From Apostichopus californicus (lineage: Eukaryota > Echinodermata > Holothuroidea > Aspidochirotida > Stichopodidae): a stretch of DNA of 20,752 nt. The position numbers and the translations under genes were made by a program. This document shows positions 1 through 12,320 of this stretch, piece after piece; positions within the stretch are counted from its first letter, which is position 1, and every line of letters starts with the position of its first letter. The stretch spans positions 1 to 20,752 of the forward strand of contig JAIPMN010012474.1 of the NCBI GenBank assembly GCA_020650975.1. The letters are read 5' to 3'. Below the pieces are notes generated by a model. The model made no database searches. It saw only the letters and a program-made list of their open reading frames with translations, and was not told the origin of the DNA.

Positions 1-699
1 CGCCAACTTATGGTGGCGCCCCACTTAGATAGTGAGCCAGCAGTTATGACTTTTTATTTCATCAATGGCCTGCAACCCCCCCACTTCTGACAAGAAATCT
101 CCGCCACTGCTAAGTTGAGGTGTTCTACCTTTGGTGGGGGGGGGGGTGGGAGAGGGGGAGGAACAAAGATTTGGAAGGGTAGCCTACCTAGCTGCAAATG
201 GTATAAAAAGGCTGTCTCAATTTAAAACTGCTCAAACTGGAGTAGGTCCATGCATAAATCACCAATGCAAAATAGGCTTCCCTGTATTTCCTCATGAGGG
301 TCAAATCTTATTGTCTGGCATATTCCCTGGTTGCTAACTCTGTGAATGTTTAGTTAACTTATTCAGAGGTTCCAACACCCATGGACATTTCCTAGCTTCT
401 CCTCTCTACATAGACTCATATAATGGAACAATGTTTATTTAATTCGATTCTTGACGAAAATGATGTCAAAACTTTCAAAAGAGTTAAATAAAAAATCCTT
501 TCATTTATTTCTATACATTTCACAAAAGTTCACAAATTCATGCAAATAATATCCATCATTTCATCATGGACATAATTCATGGAAGAAAAACCTATTAAAA
601 AAAAACTCTTCAGGACAGAAAATTATAAAAGGAATACAGAGAGTAAACATTCTCAGTTCCAAAGTTACCAGTGTTGATTACTATGACCACCACCGACAT
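1..699. other. Unassigned non-coding sequence
   Basis: I see no gene here. The only notable item is a run of 11 G at 136-146 followed by further short G runs to about 162, which could form a G-quadruplex. Open frames are short and their translations are low in complexity. Confidence 0.6.
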
Positions 700-1385
700 C
701 TAGTTTACATCAGTTTATCAGCCACTTTGTCCACTACTAGTGTATAACCACTGATAACACCACGTGAGTATAACCTAATATTGGTGTATAACCACTAGTA
801 TTTCGACATATGTCCACTTGGAGTGTAAAACCACTAGTATGACAAAATGAGTATAAACCGCCCTGGTAGTGTGCTACCACTAGTATGTCCACATAAACAT
901 GATCACTGCTAGTGTAAATCAACTAGTATGTCCACATAAATGATCACTGCTATTGTAAACCAACTAGAATGTCCACATAAATGATCACTGCTAGTGTAAA
1001 TCAACTAGTATGTCCACATAAATAATCACTGCTATTGTAAACCAACTAGAATGTCCACATGAGTTTATGACCTCTACTCGTGAATAGCTACTGGTATGTC
1101 CACATGAGTAAAACCCCTATTTGTGTATAACCACAATTATGTCCACATTCATGAATATGATCACTACTGATGTATACCCCACACATAAGATGGTATGAAT
1201 GTAACGTTTCTTAGTGTATAACCCACTAGTAATTATGTCAACATGAATATGACCGTTATTAGCGTATACCATAATTGCCACAGACTGATTATTTCTATAA
1301 CCACTACTAGTGTATAACCAGCTACTATGACCACATGACTAAGACCACTAGTAGTATATAACCACTGGTAAAACCACGTGAGTTG
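700..1385. repeat. Degenerate 41-bp minisatellite with a dimeric core
   Basis: The phrase 'agtgtataaccactagtatgtccacatgag' recurs in degraded form through the whole stretch. The best-preserved core is 900-1063: four units of exactly 41 bp that alternate between two types. Type A (900-940 and 982-1022) carries ctagtgtaaatcaactagta, and type B (941-981 and 1023-1063) carries ctattgtaaaccaactagaa. The A-B-A-B order means an 82-bp dimer was itself duplicated. Units outside the core have drifted far more, so the array is old at its edges and younger in its middle. No function is apparent. Confidence 0.9.
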
Positions 1386-2875
<1,490 letters not shown>

Positions 2876-3258
2876 CTTAACTGAGCCCTATGTGTATTTG
2901 TGCACTTGGTTTGCATTCAGACCGAGGACTTGAAGAATTGAGGAATTCCAAGTCCTCAGAAATCATTTGAAAAGAATCACTCAGAAGACTCATATTGTTA
3001 AGGGGTATTGTTAAGGTTAGGGTATTGGAATTCCAACAAAAGCAAACACAATGGGGTCCTCACATGGAATGTGTGTATGCTTGTGTGCACTTGTTTTGTA
3101 TTCTGACTGAGGAAGTGAACAAAGGAACAAAGGAGTCCTCAGACATTTCAAAATATTCGAGACATCCTCATTAAACTTCTATTGCTCCCGGGTATTGTTA
3201 AGGTTAGGATACGCGGATTTGAACAATGGAAAAACAATGGAGTCCTCAGTCTGAATGT
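2876..3258. repeat. Tandem duplication, unit about 186 bp
   Basis: Two diverged copies lie head to tail. GTGCACTTG occurs at 2900 and 3085, gggtattgttaaggttag at 3003 and 3190, and the pair caatggggtcctca / caatggagtcctca closes each unit. The first copy contains an inverted repeat, GAGGACTTG (2924-2932) with CAAGTCCTC (2949-2957), a 9-bp stem around a 16-base loop. The second copy has lost most of that stem. No coding potential is seen. Confidence 0.85.
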
Positions 3259-6200
3259 AAAACACACCTACACTAGCAGCTCTACTGCTTGGGTGATTAT
3301 AATCCTAAACAGGTAGAAACATTACTCATCATCAGAATAAAACAGGTACCTTGGATACCTGGCACAGCCATCTTTCTCCTCCCTCCCTCCCCAAACAAGT
3401 GATTGATACTGGGAAGAAATGTGTTCAATATTGGTAGAACAAGTTAAAAAACAAAAATCTCAAGCACAATGGATAAATCAATACAATCAGAGTACTAACT
3501 TAAACAAAAACCAAACATATGAGATAAAGAAAAATATTCCAAAAAAAAAAGAACACAAAAAAAAAAAGAACAGGAAGAACATTTCTAACAGGTTGACAAA
3601 TCCTAGACATACCTCAGATATTCATTTCCAAACTTGCACATGAACTTTTGCATATTTCAAAATTATAAAATATATGACTTAATACTATTATACATTTCAT
3701 GCATTGTGTATAAATTTGTCGTACAATGATGGCTTATTCTCATAACGGATCTATGCTTGCATACTATAACAATTAAAAGCGGTGAGGATGATATCTTACA
3801 AAGAATTATTTTTAATATCTGATGGTTCCAGAAGTCAAATTTTGTTCCCTAAAATTTCACAATTTAAATTACATACATACATACAACAGTACTGTACAAC
3901 ACAAGGTTGATCAAATGACCTCTAGCACCCTTCGCACCACCTGTACCCCCCCTCTCCCTTGCCCTCCCCCCATCTCACCACATTCTATTTCAATTCAACT
4001 ACATTTGCTAGCAACAGAATATGGTATGAAGCAGTAGCATAATCATGACATAGAGATGGGCCACTGGACCGACTGGACCCTTGTGGACATTTCTCATCCA
4101 TTTTGTACATTTAAGGCTCTGGTAGACTAGATTGGACCCAGAGACATCTTTGATACAATCACCCTCCTCGACCCTGTCCAGCCACCCTTGCAAAAAAAAA
4201 ACAGTCTAGGTTAACATGCTTGTTATTCTATACTATAATCACCACTGAGTTGTGTGCATGCTAATAATAGTTTCCATGGCAACTATTTACCACTTAAAAG
4301 TCAATTAAAAAACAATGATGGTCACACCTGACATTATAAGCACGAAACTTAAAAATAAATACTTCAAATAAATCTAAAGATTTTGGGCCTGCCAGAATCC
4401 AATATAACAAACCTGTTCTATTAGGAGTAGATTAAAGTATTAATTTTTCAAGTTTTATCAATAATTCTTGAGATTTTTTCTCTGGTATTTGAATCAAAGT
4501 TTGTTCTAGATTGCAGATTATTGACACTACTTTGGTACAAGTACCTGGTATAACAAACAAATTGGAATCATTCGATTTTTGTATACTTACTATTTCTTGA
4601 AATGAAAATGCCTACGTTTGTGTCTTCAAAATATCTTCATCAATTTCTATAATTATTGCAATAAACTGTCTATAACTTTGGTAACAATTTTTACAAGGAT
4701 AGCCTGCACCAAAATACAAACTGGAGACTGCACTTTTGAATATATTATGTTTGAGATTCTATCTGGCAACACTGACACTGTGATACAGATAGACTCAAGA
4801 GGCTAAGTGCTAACATTTTTCTCGGCATCCAAAAGTTAAGATCAAGTTAACAGAGGGTGGTTAAAAATACGTGAAATTCAAATGAATCATGATTTTTGAC
4901 AAATTAATTGCTCTTAAGCCAAACATTCCAAAATAATTCACATTTCAAGGAAATCATCAATCATGATATTGTAAAAAAATTCGAAAAATTGAAATAATAA
5001 CTTTTCCTTTTGGATACAAAGTGATGATTTGAGTTGGTTACATATGAATACACTCTGTTCTGGCAAACCGACAAAGTCTTCATTAGGAATCCATAAGCTT
5101 TGAAACTTTGAACTGGACCAATCTGCTCCACCATTACTTTGAAGAATTTTTTTTGCCCTGATCTTGGTACAAAAATAATAAATCTTTAATACCAAGAATT
5201 GATAGTGAGGAAAATGAGTAAACAATACAAAATAATATCATATCAAATGAACATAAACATATATAGTGTTTATAATAACTAAAGGAAACTGCCTCCCAAA
5301 AAAACACTACAAAATAGTAATTCAATTACATTTAAGGACAAGTTCAATCACTTGCAAGATAAAAGCAAACCATGTAACCATATCTGATTTCCATCTAAAC
5401 GAGAGAATCCAATTACTATGTCAAACCTTCTTCCATTTACTAGTTGAATACACACACACACATGGGAACATAACATACCGAACAGGCTAGTATATAGTCT
5501 ACTGGCCTTATCTCCTTAATCCAAGGGTGTTGCTTGACTTTATTCAGGGGGGTTTGATTCCTTTCCAAGGGGGCAGGAAGAACCTATTTAAAAAAGACAT
5601 TCCGACAATTGGGGGGGGGGAGGGGCAGACAGATATTTAGAGGCCTAGGCCCACATTCCCTTACTCAGAACCCGTTGTGGGTACACCACTGCCTTAATCA
5701 TCCCAAATCTCACACCTACATAGGTACTTGCTGCATGCACAAAGCAAATTACTGTAAATCTTCAAAACATGAATACCACCGATAACTATCTTTCACAAAA
5801 TTTTTCAACAACCAACCATCACATAGCTCTCCGTGAAACGTATCTAAAATCTTTCTCTATGCAACCATCGTCACATCGGAACACATCTACAATTAGTCTT
5901 CAATCACATATCTCATATTTAAAGCTAACATTGGTACTTAGAGTACCTTTATTCTTTAATGAACAACATATACATGATTCCTTTTTATAATAAAGTCACT
6001 CAATATCATCATTAGAGACAATCTTAATATCTTATTAAACAATCTTATTAAAAAGTAAACAATAAATTTTACCCAAATCTTTTCTTTTCTTTCTTTATTT
6101 ATTCCTTTTTTTAAAAAACATTTTGACCAAGGCGCAGTTTAAACTATTAACCTCTCCGACTTGAACGAAAAATTACAAATAAAAATTCCTGTGGTACCTT

Positions 6201-7609
6201 CTCTTTGAATTATTTAACAAAGTGAAGCACTTTATCAGACTCCATCGATCAGAACTGAAACGTTCCTCCTTCAACTGCTCTTATAACTGTTCTGCCTCTC
6301 TATACTTTACAGAATATAATTAAATACAACAATAATAATAAACCAAATGCACAATGTACATAACAAATAAACTATCTGCCATATTTGATCCCACCCTCCC
6401 AATCCCCCATCTCCCCATCCCCCTCATCCACCTGCTTTGAATAAAACTGCAAAATGGACTTGCCTCTTGCTCTGGGGTGCTTTCTGATTCACCTCTGCTA
6501 GCCAAGAGCTTTCTTTTATTTCCCATTTGTTTTCTATCACTTTGTTATTTCAAAAGCTTGATAAATATTCTAGCACCAAACATGATCAGAGTATGAAACC
6601 AAATAAACAAATTCTTTGTCAAATAATTCTGTTCTTGAAAAAATAAATACAGAAATGAATAAATATTAAATGATAAAAGAAAGGATGTAACAATATTAAC
6701 CTGGAGAAACCAACAGATAGAAATAATTAAAGCACACCAGCTCTCATCAGAAAAATCCACAAATAACTTGGACCAAGTATATTCCAGTATGGATTGTAAT
6801 GTTAAAATGTTTATGACTTTGTTTAATAATATGGATCCCATCACCGAAAGATGGAAAGAAAAAAAAAAGAATTACTTAATATTTACATGAAAGATAGAGT
6901 AATACCACAGGATGTCAAAAGAAGAAGAAAGTGAGAAAAAAATAAATAAAAAACCTACTTTTCAATTTTTTTATTTCAAAATGAACTGGCCCATGAATAA
7001 TTTTCTTAGTAGTAAATGCCATATATTGAAATTACCCTAGATCTGATTCACTGCAAGGCAGTCTAAATGCAATTCCAATTTTCCTAGACGATCAAATTTC
7101 TGTTCCAACAACTATAAACTCAGCTCTGGTGGTTGTCGGATGGACAACAGGTTATTTATATCAAAATCAGGTTCCACTGAAACTAAATATCCCCCAAATA
7201 AGAACCTTCATTTTGGAGACATTTACATAACACGAAAATAGCTATACACCTACGACCCTAGTCAAAGAACTTGGTGTCTTAAATGACCAAAAGCTGATGT
7301 TCTCTTCAACAAACTTACAAATCTCTCCTTCTGTGTACATAATGGTAATTCTTTGTTATTTTGCTACAATTTCTTTCAGGGACTAACTAAGCTGTTTGGA
7401 CAACCAAAAAGTTAAGCTCTTTCTTACCAACCCAGAACACATCCTGTAAGTTAATATCATCTCCCTGTAGTACATACTGATGCGTAGCTTTATACTACTC
7501 AAGAAAACTGTGAAAATCTTCCTTAAGGATTGATTCGGGACTGACCGCAAATAAAAATGTCCACCAGGGTTTGCTACATCTCTTGCAACTGTTATTCACT
7601 TTACTAGCA
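3259..7609. other. Long AT-rich stretch without a recognisable gene
   Basis: The stretch contains short homopolymers, a poly-G run (G10 at 5611-5620), short CATA and CA repeats (about 3873-3888 and 5450-5462) and scattered frames under 100 codons on both strands. None has a recognisable domain. Minus-strand frames at 4938-5225, 6320-6526 and 6545-6844 were considered and set aside. The segment around 5500-5700 has the look of an old dispersed repeat but I cannot name it. Confidence 0.45.
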
Positions 7610-7814
7610 AACAGCAATCATAAGGTCCCCGGTTCGAGTCACTCCCAGATAAATGTATATGTCGTCCAGTTACAGAGTTGTTTGACAATTCATAATCATG
7701 GACGTTAAATATGAATGTAAGAGACTGATTTTGGTCAGCTTGCGGCTTTGATAAGCCAATGAGGCTACTTCGCAAGTTCCTGCTTGCAGGAGGATCTAAA
7801 ATACATACATACAT
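7610..7814 (+). mobile_element. 5'-truncated tRNA-derived SINE (family A)
   Basis: This copy matches the fuller element at 19537-19785 over its box B (GGTTCGAGTC at 7631-7640), body (cgtccagttacagagttgtt, then gtcagcttgcggctttgata) and 3' end (gcaggaggatcta followed by CATA repeats). The first 40 or so bases with box A do not align, so the copy is 5'-truncated or strongly diverged. SINEs are non-coding and depend on a partner LINE. The CATA tail probably took part in reverse-transcription priming, by analogy with other simple-repeat-tailed SINEs. Confidence 0.85.
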
Positions 7815-7939
7815 AATTACATGAAATGGTAAAGAGGAAGAGATTATTTTGGAAGTTTTTTACAAAACATGTATTGGATGGTCATTGCTTTTTGTTACTT
7901 TTATTTTGTTTTGTTGTTATCATATATTTTGTTTTGGGT

Positions 7940-8472
7940 GTATGTATTTAGTCTAAGTGTTGTGACCTACTACACAAGCCTTCAAAGGTTTCTTATATAT
8001 TTTTTTGCCCATATGTATTAGTTTGACTGTGTTATACATAGAGTGACCTACAAGACAAGCCTACAAAGGTTTCTTATATATTTTTTTGCCCATATGTATT
8101 AGTTTGACTGTGTGATACATAGAGTGACCTACAAGACAAGCCTACAAAGGTTTCTTATATATTTTTTATTTTTGCCGATATGTATTAGTTTAACTTTCTA
8201 AAAGGAGGAACCTACTAGAGAATCCTACAAAGGTTTCTTATATCTTTGCCCATATGTATTAGTTTAACTGTGTTACACAGGGAGTGACCTACTAGACATG
8301 CCTACAAAGGTTCCTTATATCTTTGCCCTTATGTATTAGTTTAACTGTGTTATACAAGGTGTGACCTACTAGACAAGCCTACAAAAGTTTCTTATATATA
8401 TTCTTTTGCCCATATGCATTAGTTTGACTGTGTTATACAAGGAGGAACCTATTAGAGAAGCCTAAGGTTTCT
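7940..8472. repeat. Tandem array, about 80-bp unit, roughly 6.5 copies
   Basis: The unit reads gtgacctac...acaagcctacaaaggtttcttatat...tttgcccatatgtattagtttgactgtgttataca. ACCTA(C/T) anchors fall at 7965, 8046, 8127, 8210, 8287, 8364 and 8447, so spacing is 77-83 bp. Most length change comes from the poly-T/AT segment in mid-unit. Neighbouring units are very alike, especially the second and third. Non-coding. Confidence 0.95.
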
Positions 8473-9447
8473 TTTACGTCACTTCCGTGCGTCATCACAT
8501 ATAAATTAATACATACTTTGTTCCATATATGTACTTTTGTGATCAAACAAATAATGAAATGATCATTGTTAAAAGTTGCTTCAATATACTGCCTTTCCTA
8601 CTAACTCCACAAATACTCCTTTTCCCAAAAAGTTATTTCCAAAAATGACAGAACAAGTTCAAACCAACAGAATATATGCAAACTGTGACAGAAACAGGTT
8701 GGCAAGCATTTTGCCGAATGAAACACTACAAAGTTTGTAGAGAAAACCTGGACAGCTGTTAGTTTTCAGAATTGCATTTGTGGGGGGCTCAATTGGAAAG
8801 AAAAAATAGTATAAATATTCACTGCTAGGATGGGAGGTAGCATGTCCATGTGTATCATTGAATTCATTATGGGAGTGACTATATTCTTTAGAGTCGATGC
8901 ACATTCACAATGAGGGAATAGTGTGCAAACCATGCTTGGCTTGATACTTCAGCTTATTATTTCAGAGGTAAAAAAACAGGTAGGAATTGCCTTCAATTCA
9001 AATAAAAAACCAAAATCATCATTCCAAATGTAATATTACATACAATGTTAAATTTACAACAGGTTTAGTATTTTCATTGCATTTCTTGTTATTAAAAGCA
9101 AAGTAAGCAATGATTTATCTTGAAACTTTGTCATTATCATAGCCCAGATATGTTGTTATTAGAAAACAGATTTACATTTCCAAAGAAAGAGAAACTTTAA
9201 CAAGTTAGAGAAACTGAAAATCAAAAAGTAGTGCTCTAACATTTCTACAGGGAACTATTACAAACTATTAGTGACTTCAAATTAAATTATTTCAGTTTTT
9301 TTAAAAAATTGGTTGAATATCTGGTTGTGTTTGTCACATGGTCTTCACAAGCAAACAATGAACTCCATCTGATCTTATATTAATTAACATGAAAGTGACG
9401 GAGTTTTAAGTTCTTATGTTTGTTACAAAGTGTAGTGTCTTTGGATT
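8473..9447. other. Unassigned non-coding sequence
   Basis: No gene, RNA or repeat recognised. The stretch lies past the likely polyadenylation site of the receptor gene, so it is probably intergenic. It could be extended 3' UTR if a more distal site is used. Confidence 0.4.
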
Positions 9448-10082
9448 TTTATTTAAATGTCTATGGAGATTGACACAGTGATCCTCATCCATAATGTAAG
9501 TACCCTCTTCAGCTGCAACGGAAGTAACTGAAGCCCTTTGCATTCTGATCCCCTCCCCCCCCCCCCCGCTCCAACCCTCACTCACTCACCCAGCACCATT
9601 TATCCCCACTCTAAACAGACACTAACGTTTGACACATCACTTTGGGTTGACAGAAGAAACAGCATCTTCCCTGCTGATATTATTCTGATCACATGACATC
9701 CATCCACCAATCGGGTAGCATTTGACTGCTGTTGTTTTGCTTGATTCGCATTCTATGAATAACATTCTTCACATTGTTCAATTTTTTCTGGCAATTTAGG
9801 AATGTATTGTTCTGAGTTTTCTCCACACAAACAAGTTTTAATCGATGTTAACCAAACCCATCGATAAAGCATTGGTACTCTTCAATGAGGAAAGAATTAC
9901 CCCCGGACTGTGTGGATCACAGTTGACCTTTGACCTCTACTATGTGAACTCAGACATTTGCAAAAAGGCAGCAGTGATCAGAACCAAGACCATAGTTTAT
10001 GTCTCTACCACCTGTTAGTATACAAATGCAGCCATACCAGCTGACCTCTGACCTGAGTACAATCATCATATGACCTTTGACC
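9430..10082 (-). other. Putative 3' UTR of the receptor gene
   Basis: This follows the TGA stop of the terminal exon on the minus strand and runs to the candidate AATAAA. It contains a run of 13 C on the plus strand (9555-9567), a 7-bp inverted repeat ATCGATG (9841-9847) / CATCGAT (9859-9865), and three DR1-type repeats of TGACCT near the stop codon. No open frame continues from the gene. The left boundary is inferred. Confidence 0.45.
9448..9453 (-). terminator. Candidate polyadenylation signal (AATAAA)
   Basis: The plus strand reads TTTATT, giving AATAAA on the minus strand about 630 bases after the receptor stop codon. It is the first exact AATAAA I find downstream of that stop. The variant ATTAAA at 9836-9841 is nearer and could be used instead. 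No strong GU-rich element follows, so the call is weak. Confidence 0.35.
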
Positions 10083-10083
10083 T
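9924..10083. promoter_or_regulatory. Cluster of three DR1-type nuclear-receptor sites
   Basis: TGACCT-N-TGACCT occurs at 9924-9936, 10042-10054 and 10071-10083. All have one-base spacing and the same orientation; the half-sites are perfect and the spacer is T, C and T. DR1 is the preferred site of RXR heterodimers, HNF4 and COUP-TF. The last site touches the receptor stop codon. The motif may instead belong to a common dispersed sequence, since a fourth copy lies at 14090-14102. Binding is inference. Confidence 0.4.
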
Positions 10084-10328
10084 CATACACACTCCAGTCC
10101 TGCAGTTTCATGATATATCGTTGTTGGTGGTGGTGGCGACTGAATCTGCTGCTTCATGGCTTCATTCCTTGTATTTTCTTCGTTTTTCTTGTTTTCTTTA
10201 ATCTCCTGCATCCTCAGGAAGTCAAGGTCGGCGTACTCGGTGGGTACTTCCGTCTGTATTGGGGGCTGGTCCGTGGGGTGTTCGCCCATGTGACCAATCT
10301 CAGCATAAATCAAACCATTGGTATTATT
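10083..10328 (-). CDS. Receptor tail, terminal exon with ITIM-type tyrosine motifs
   Basis: The exon encodes 81 residues and a TGA stop. It begins right after a good acceptor (ggttgtctctcttcag, minus strand) with codon phase 0. Residues 6-11 are LIYAEI, a canonical ITIM ([ILVS]xYxx[ILV]). Residues 30-35 are TEYADL within a YADLDF sequence; this is close to ITIM and to the TxYxx[VI] ITSM, differing at +3 or -2. The 24-residue tyrosine spacing would suit tandem-SH2 phosphatases of the SHP-1/SHP-2 type. A charged K/E/N-rich segment (about 39-61), SPPPP (64-68) and TIYHET (70-75) follow. The C-terminus ECV resembles a class III PDZ ligand (acidic residue at -2). A Met upstream of the acceptor in the same frame is intronic. 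The coding call is strong; the receptor family is not identified. Confidence 0.85.
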   Translation of the reverse strand, partial: NNTNGLIYAEIGHMGEHPTDQPPIQTEVPTEYADLDFLRMQEIKENKKNEENTRNEAMKQQIQSPPPPTTIYHETAGLECV

Positions 10329-11528
10329 CTGAAGAGAGACAACCAAAATTGAGTAGTGAGAAAGCTAGAAGCATTTGGGGGAGGGGGAAAGGGGAAACAG
10401 AATATAAATCAGAAAATACAGATAAACTTACTATTAAGTTAGGAATCCTTTGTATCAAGTTATATCATTGCACATCAGCATTTACCGGCATTAAACTCTG
10501 GAGGCCTTTGTTTATTTCCCCCAAAAAACATTGACACATTTCAACATCTCCTTCAAACAAGTTTGATAAACATAATCTGATCCGAGGCTGAAGTTTAACA
10601 TAGCTGTTCACATGCATTTTAATCTATAATGACATTCNNNNNNNNNNAGCTAGAATCATTTTGGGGGGGGGGGGAAGGGGAAATAGAATATAAATCAGAA
10701 AATACAGGAAAAACTTACTATTAAGTTAGGAATCCTTTGTATCAAGCTACAGTATATCATTGCACATCAGCATTTACCGGCATTAAACTCTGGAGGCTTT
10801 TGTTTATTTCCCCCAAAAAACATTGACACATTTCAACATCTCCTTCAAACAAGTTTGATAAACATAATCTGATCCGAGGCTGAAGTTTAACATAGCTGTT
10901 CACATGCATTTTAATCTATAATGACATTCTAAATGGAAAAGAAAGTTGCATTCATATCTTTTGCTCTTGTCAAAGCAAAAAAAATGCTCATATTGGTGCT
11001 AGTACAGAGTTCAACAGTTAACAAAGTTTTTCACAGTGGCTATAAACATAGACCTGTTCTTTGGGGAACAACAATTGTTGCAGGGAAGGGGAGGGGAGGC
11101 AGGTATTTAAGTAGCTACTTGCATTTCTTGTCAAAGCAATACAATTCCAGATCAGTGAAATGTTTTTCACTTATTTTTGCCATACAGCAGACATCACAAA
11201 CAATTCAGCTTTGACACAGTTCTGAAGATGTGTGAGTTAATACATCTATTCAGTGGTTCATGGTTGTTATGCAATAACCAAAATGCTGGGCTACTTTTTA
11301 AGTTTAGTCAAGCTCAACTTAAAAATCTGCTTAACATTCTCTAAGAAAGAATGCAACTGCCAGTCAGTGTGAAGGGAGAGGTAAGGATGAAGAGAAGGAG
11401 GGATAGGCATAGGGGAGGGGTAAAGAAGGGATGAGGGCAGGGAATGCAAAAGGGGAGAGGGATGCCTGATTCCACTTCTTCCCTGGCCTCCCTCCCTCCC
11501 TCTGTCTCTCTTCAAAAACAGAACTTAC
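10329..11528 (-). other. Intron containing a sequencing gap and duplicated flanks
   Basis: Starts with GTAAGTTC after the exon at 11529-11584 and ends with a pyrimidine tract and CAG before the terminal exon. About 290 bases of its length are probably an assembly duplication, so the true intron is nearer 0.9 kb. G-rich runs occur at about 10376-10395 and 10663-10674. An unrelated purine-rich stretch (about 11370-11460) produces spurious short frames. Confidence 0.7.
10363..10929. repeat. Direct duplication flanking a 10-N gap (probable assembly artefact)
   Basis: Sequence 10363-10637 is repeated at 10648-10929 with only a few differences: a longer G run, a five-base insertion near 10751, and single substitutions such as ggcctttg/ggcttttg. 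The left copy stops at gacattc exactly where the N run (10638-10647) begins. The right copy starts at agctagaa exactly where the N run ends. This is what unmerged contig ends or two haplotypes placed side by side look like. Confidence 0.92.
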
Positions 11529-11584
11529 TGTTGTCGGTGAGTTGCTATCTACAGGTAGCCCATGGCCATTGGGTTGTTTGTGTA
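11529..11584 (-). CDS. Receptor tail, penultimate exon
   Basis: This 56-nt exon lies between a long pyrimidine tract ending tcttctgtacag and a consensus donor GTAAGT. It starts with the last two bases of a split codon (V at the junction) and ends on a codon boundary, matching the phase-0 start of the terminal exon. It encodes HKQPNGHGLPVDSNSPTT. Both other frames contain stops, so the reading frame is forced. The peptide is hydrophilic and rich in P, N, S and T, with no tyrosine of its own. It acts as a linker between the upstream SVYEPV and downstream LIYAEI motifs. It may carry Ser/Thr-Pro phosphorylation sites, which is inference. Confidence 0.75.
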
Positions 11585-11599
11585 CTGTACAGAAGACAA

Positions 11600-12320
11600 G
11601 AAAGAAAAAGACGAATAAAGTTTTCACCGTTTATCAGGCCGCCTGCTGAACAACAGTGGGAAGTGGCATTTTAACGCTGTACTTATTTGTGAATTTCGTT
11701 TTTAGTGATGTTGGTCACCATTTCCTCCAAGAGTCAAACAAAGAGAAGGTATGAAAAAAAAACAAAAGCATTTTGTTACTATTGTCTCTAATAGTCACAC
11801 CGGCCACGAAAAAAATGGTCAATAAATATGAGATTCTACGAAACCTTAAACTTAGGACAAACTCAAACGCAGCATTGGGTGAGCTTGTGAAAAAAAACCC
11901 CTCTCTTTCGTCAAGCTGGCTGTAACCACACAACAGGGTATTTTAGTTACATTGTAAGGTATCGTAATCATTATCAGCAAATGTAAACATGATTTCAACA
12001 GAACGGAGCAAAACTTGTAACCCGACACGAAAATGCATCATTCAGGTGAATATAATATGCCGAGTCGTCGTTCAATGATGAGAGAATATTTTTTTTTGCC
12101 GTTTAGCCGTCTTCTGATAATCTCAGGAGCATAAATAGACAGATATTGCAATGTGTCTGTCATTACTCTAGTGAGAGTTCATTCAACAGTGACACTTGTT
12201 ACCGGTAATGATCCATCACGAAGCCAACCGACCAGAAATGACACGCCCCAGATCCCCGATGCATTCCAACCTAATGTGCCAAACGTGAATTTTATGCCGT
12301 AGAATAAAACATTCAAGAGA
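11600..12320. promoter_or_regulatory. CpG-enriched intronic segment
   Basis: I count 15 CpG in 12001-12300, and further CpG between 11600 and 11900, against few in most of the window. No convincing exon or core promoter is visible. It lies just inside the 5.3-kb intron. It may be an unmethylated regulatory element or an internal promoter for a short transcript. Confidence 0.3.

Noticed and set aside
4938-5225. 95-codon minus-strand frame
   Set aside because: Moderately complex peptide with an acceptor-like site nearby, but no donor, family resemblance or neighbouring exon. This length is expected by chance in 20 kb of AT-rich DNA.
6439-6526. Minus-strand start-like exon (MGNKRKLLASRGESES...)
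   Set aside because: The ATG context is good and a GTGGATG donor follows, but two frames are open, no partner exon was found and no motif is recognisable. Chance cannot be excluded.
6545-6844. 99-codon minus-strand hydrophobic frame
   Set aside because: Composition follows from AT-rich sequence (F, I, L, Y, K). No signal-anchor layout, splice sites or motif.
10077-10352. Plus-strand frame over the terminal exon
   Set aside because: Shadow of the minus-strand exon. The minus frame has the acceptor, the tyrosine motifs and the phase match.
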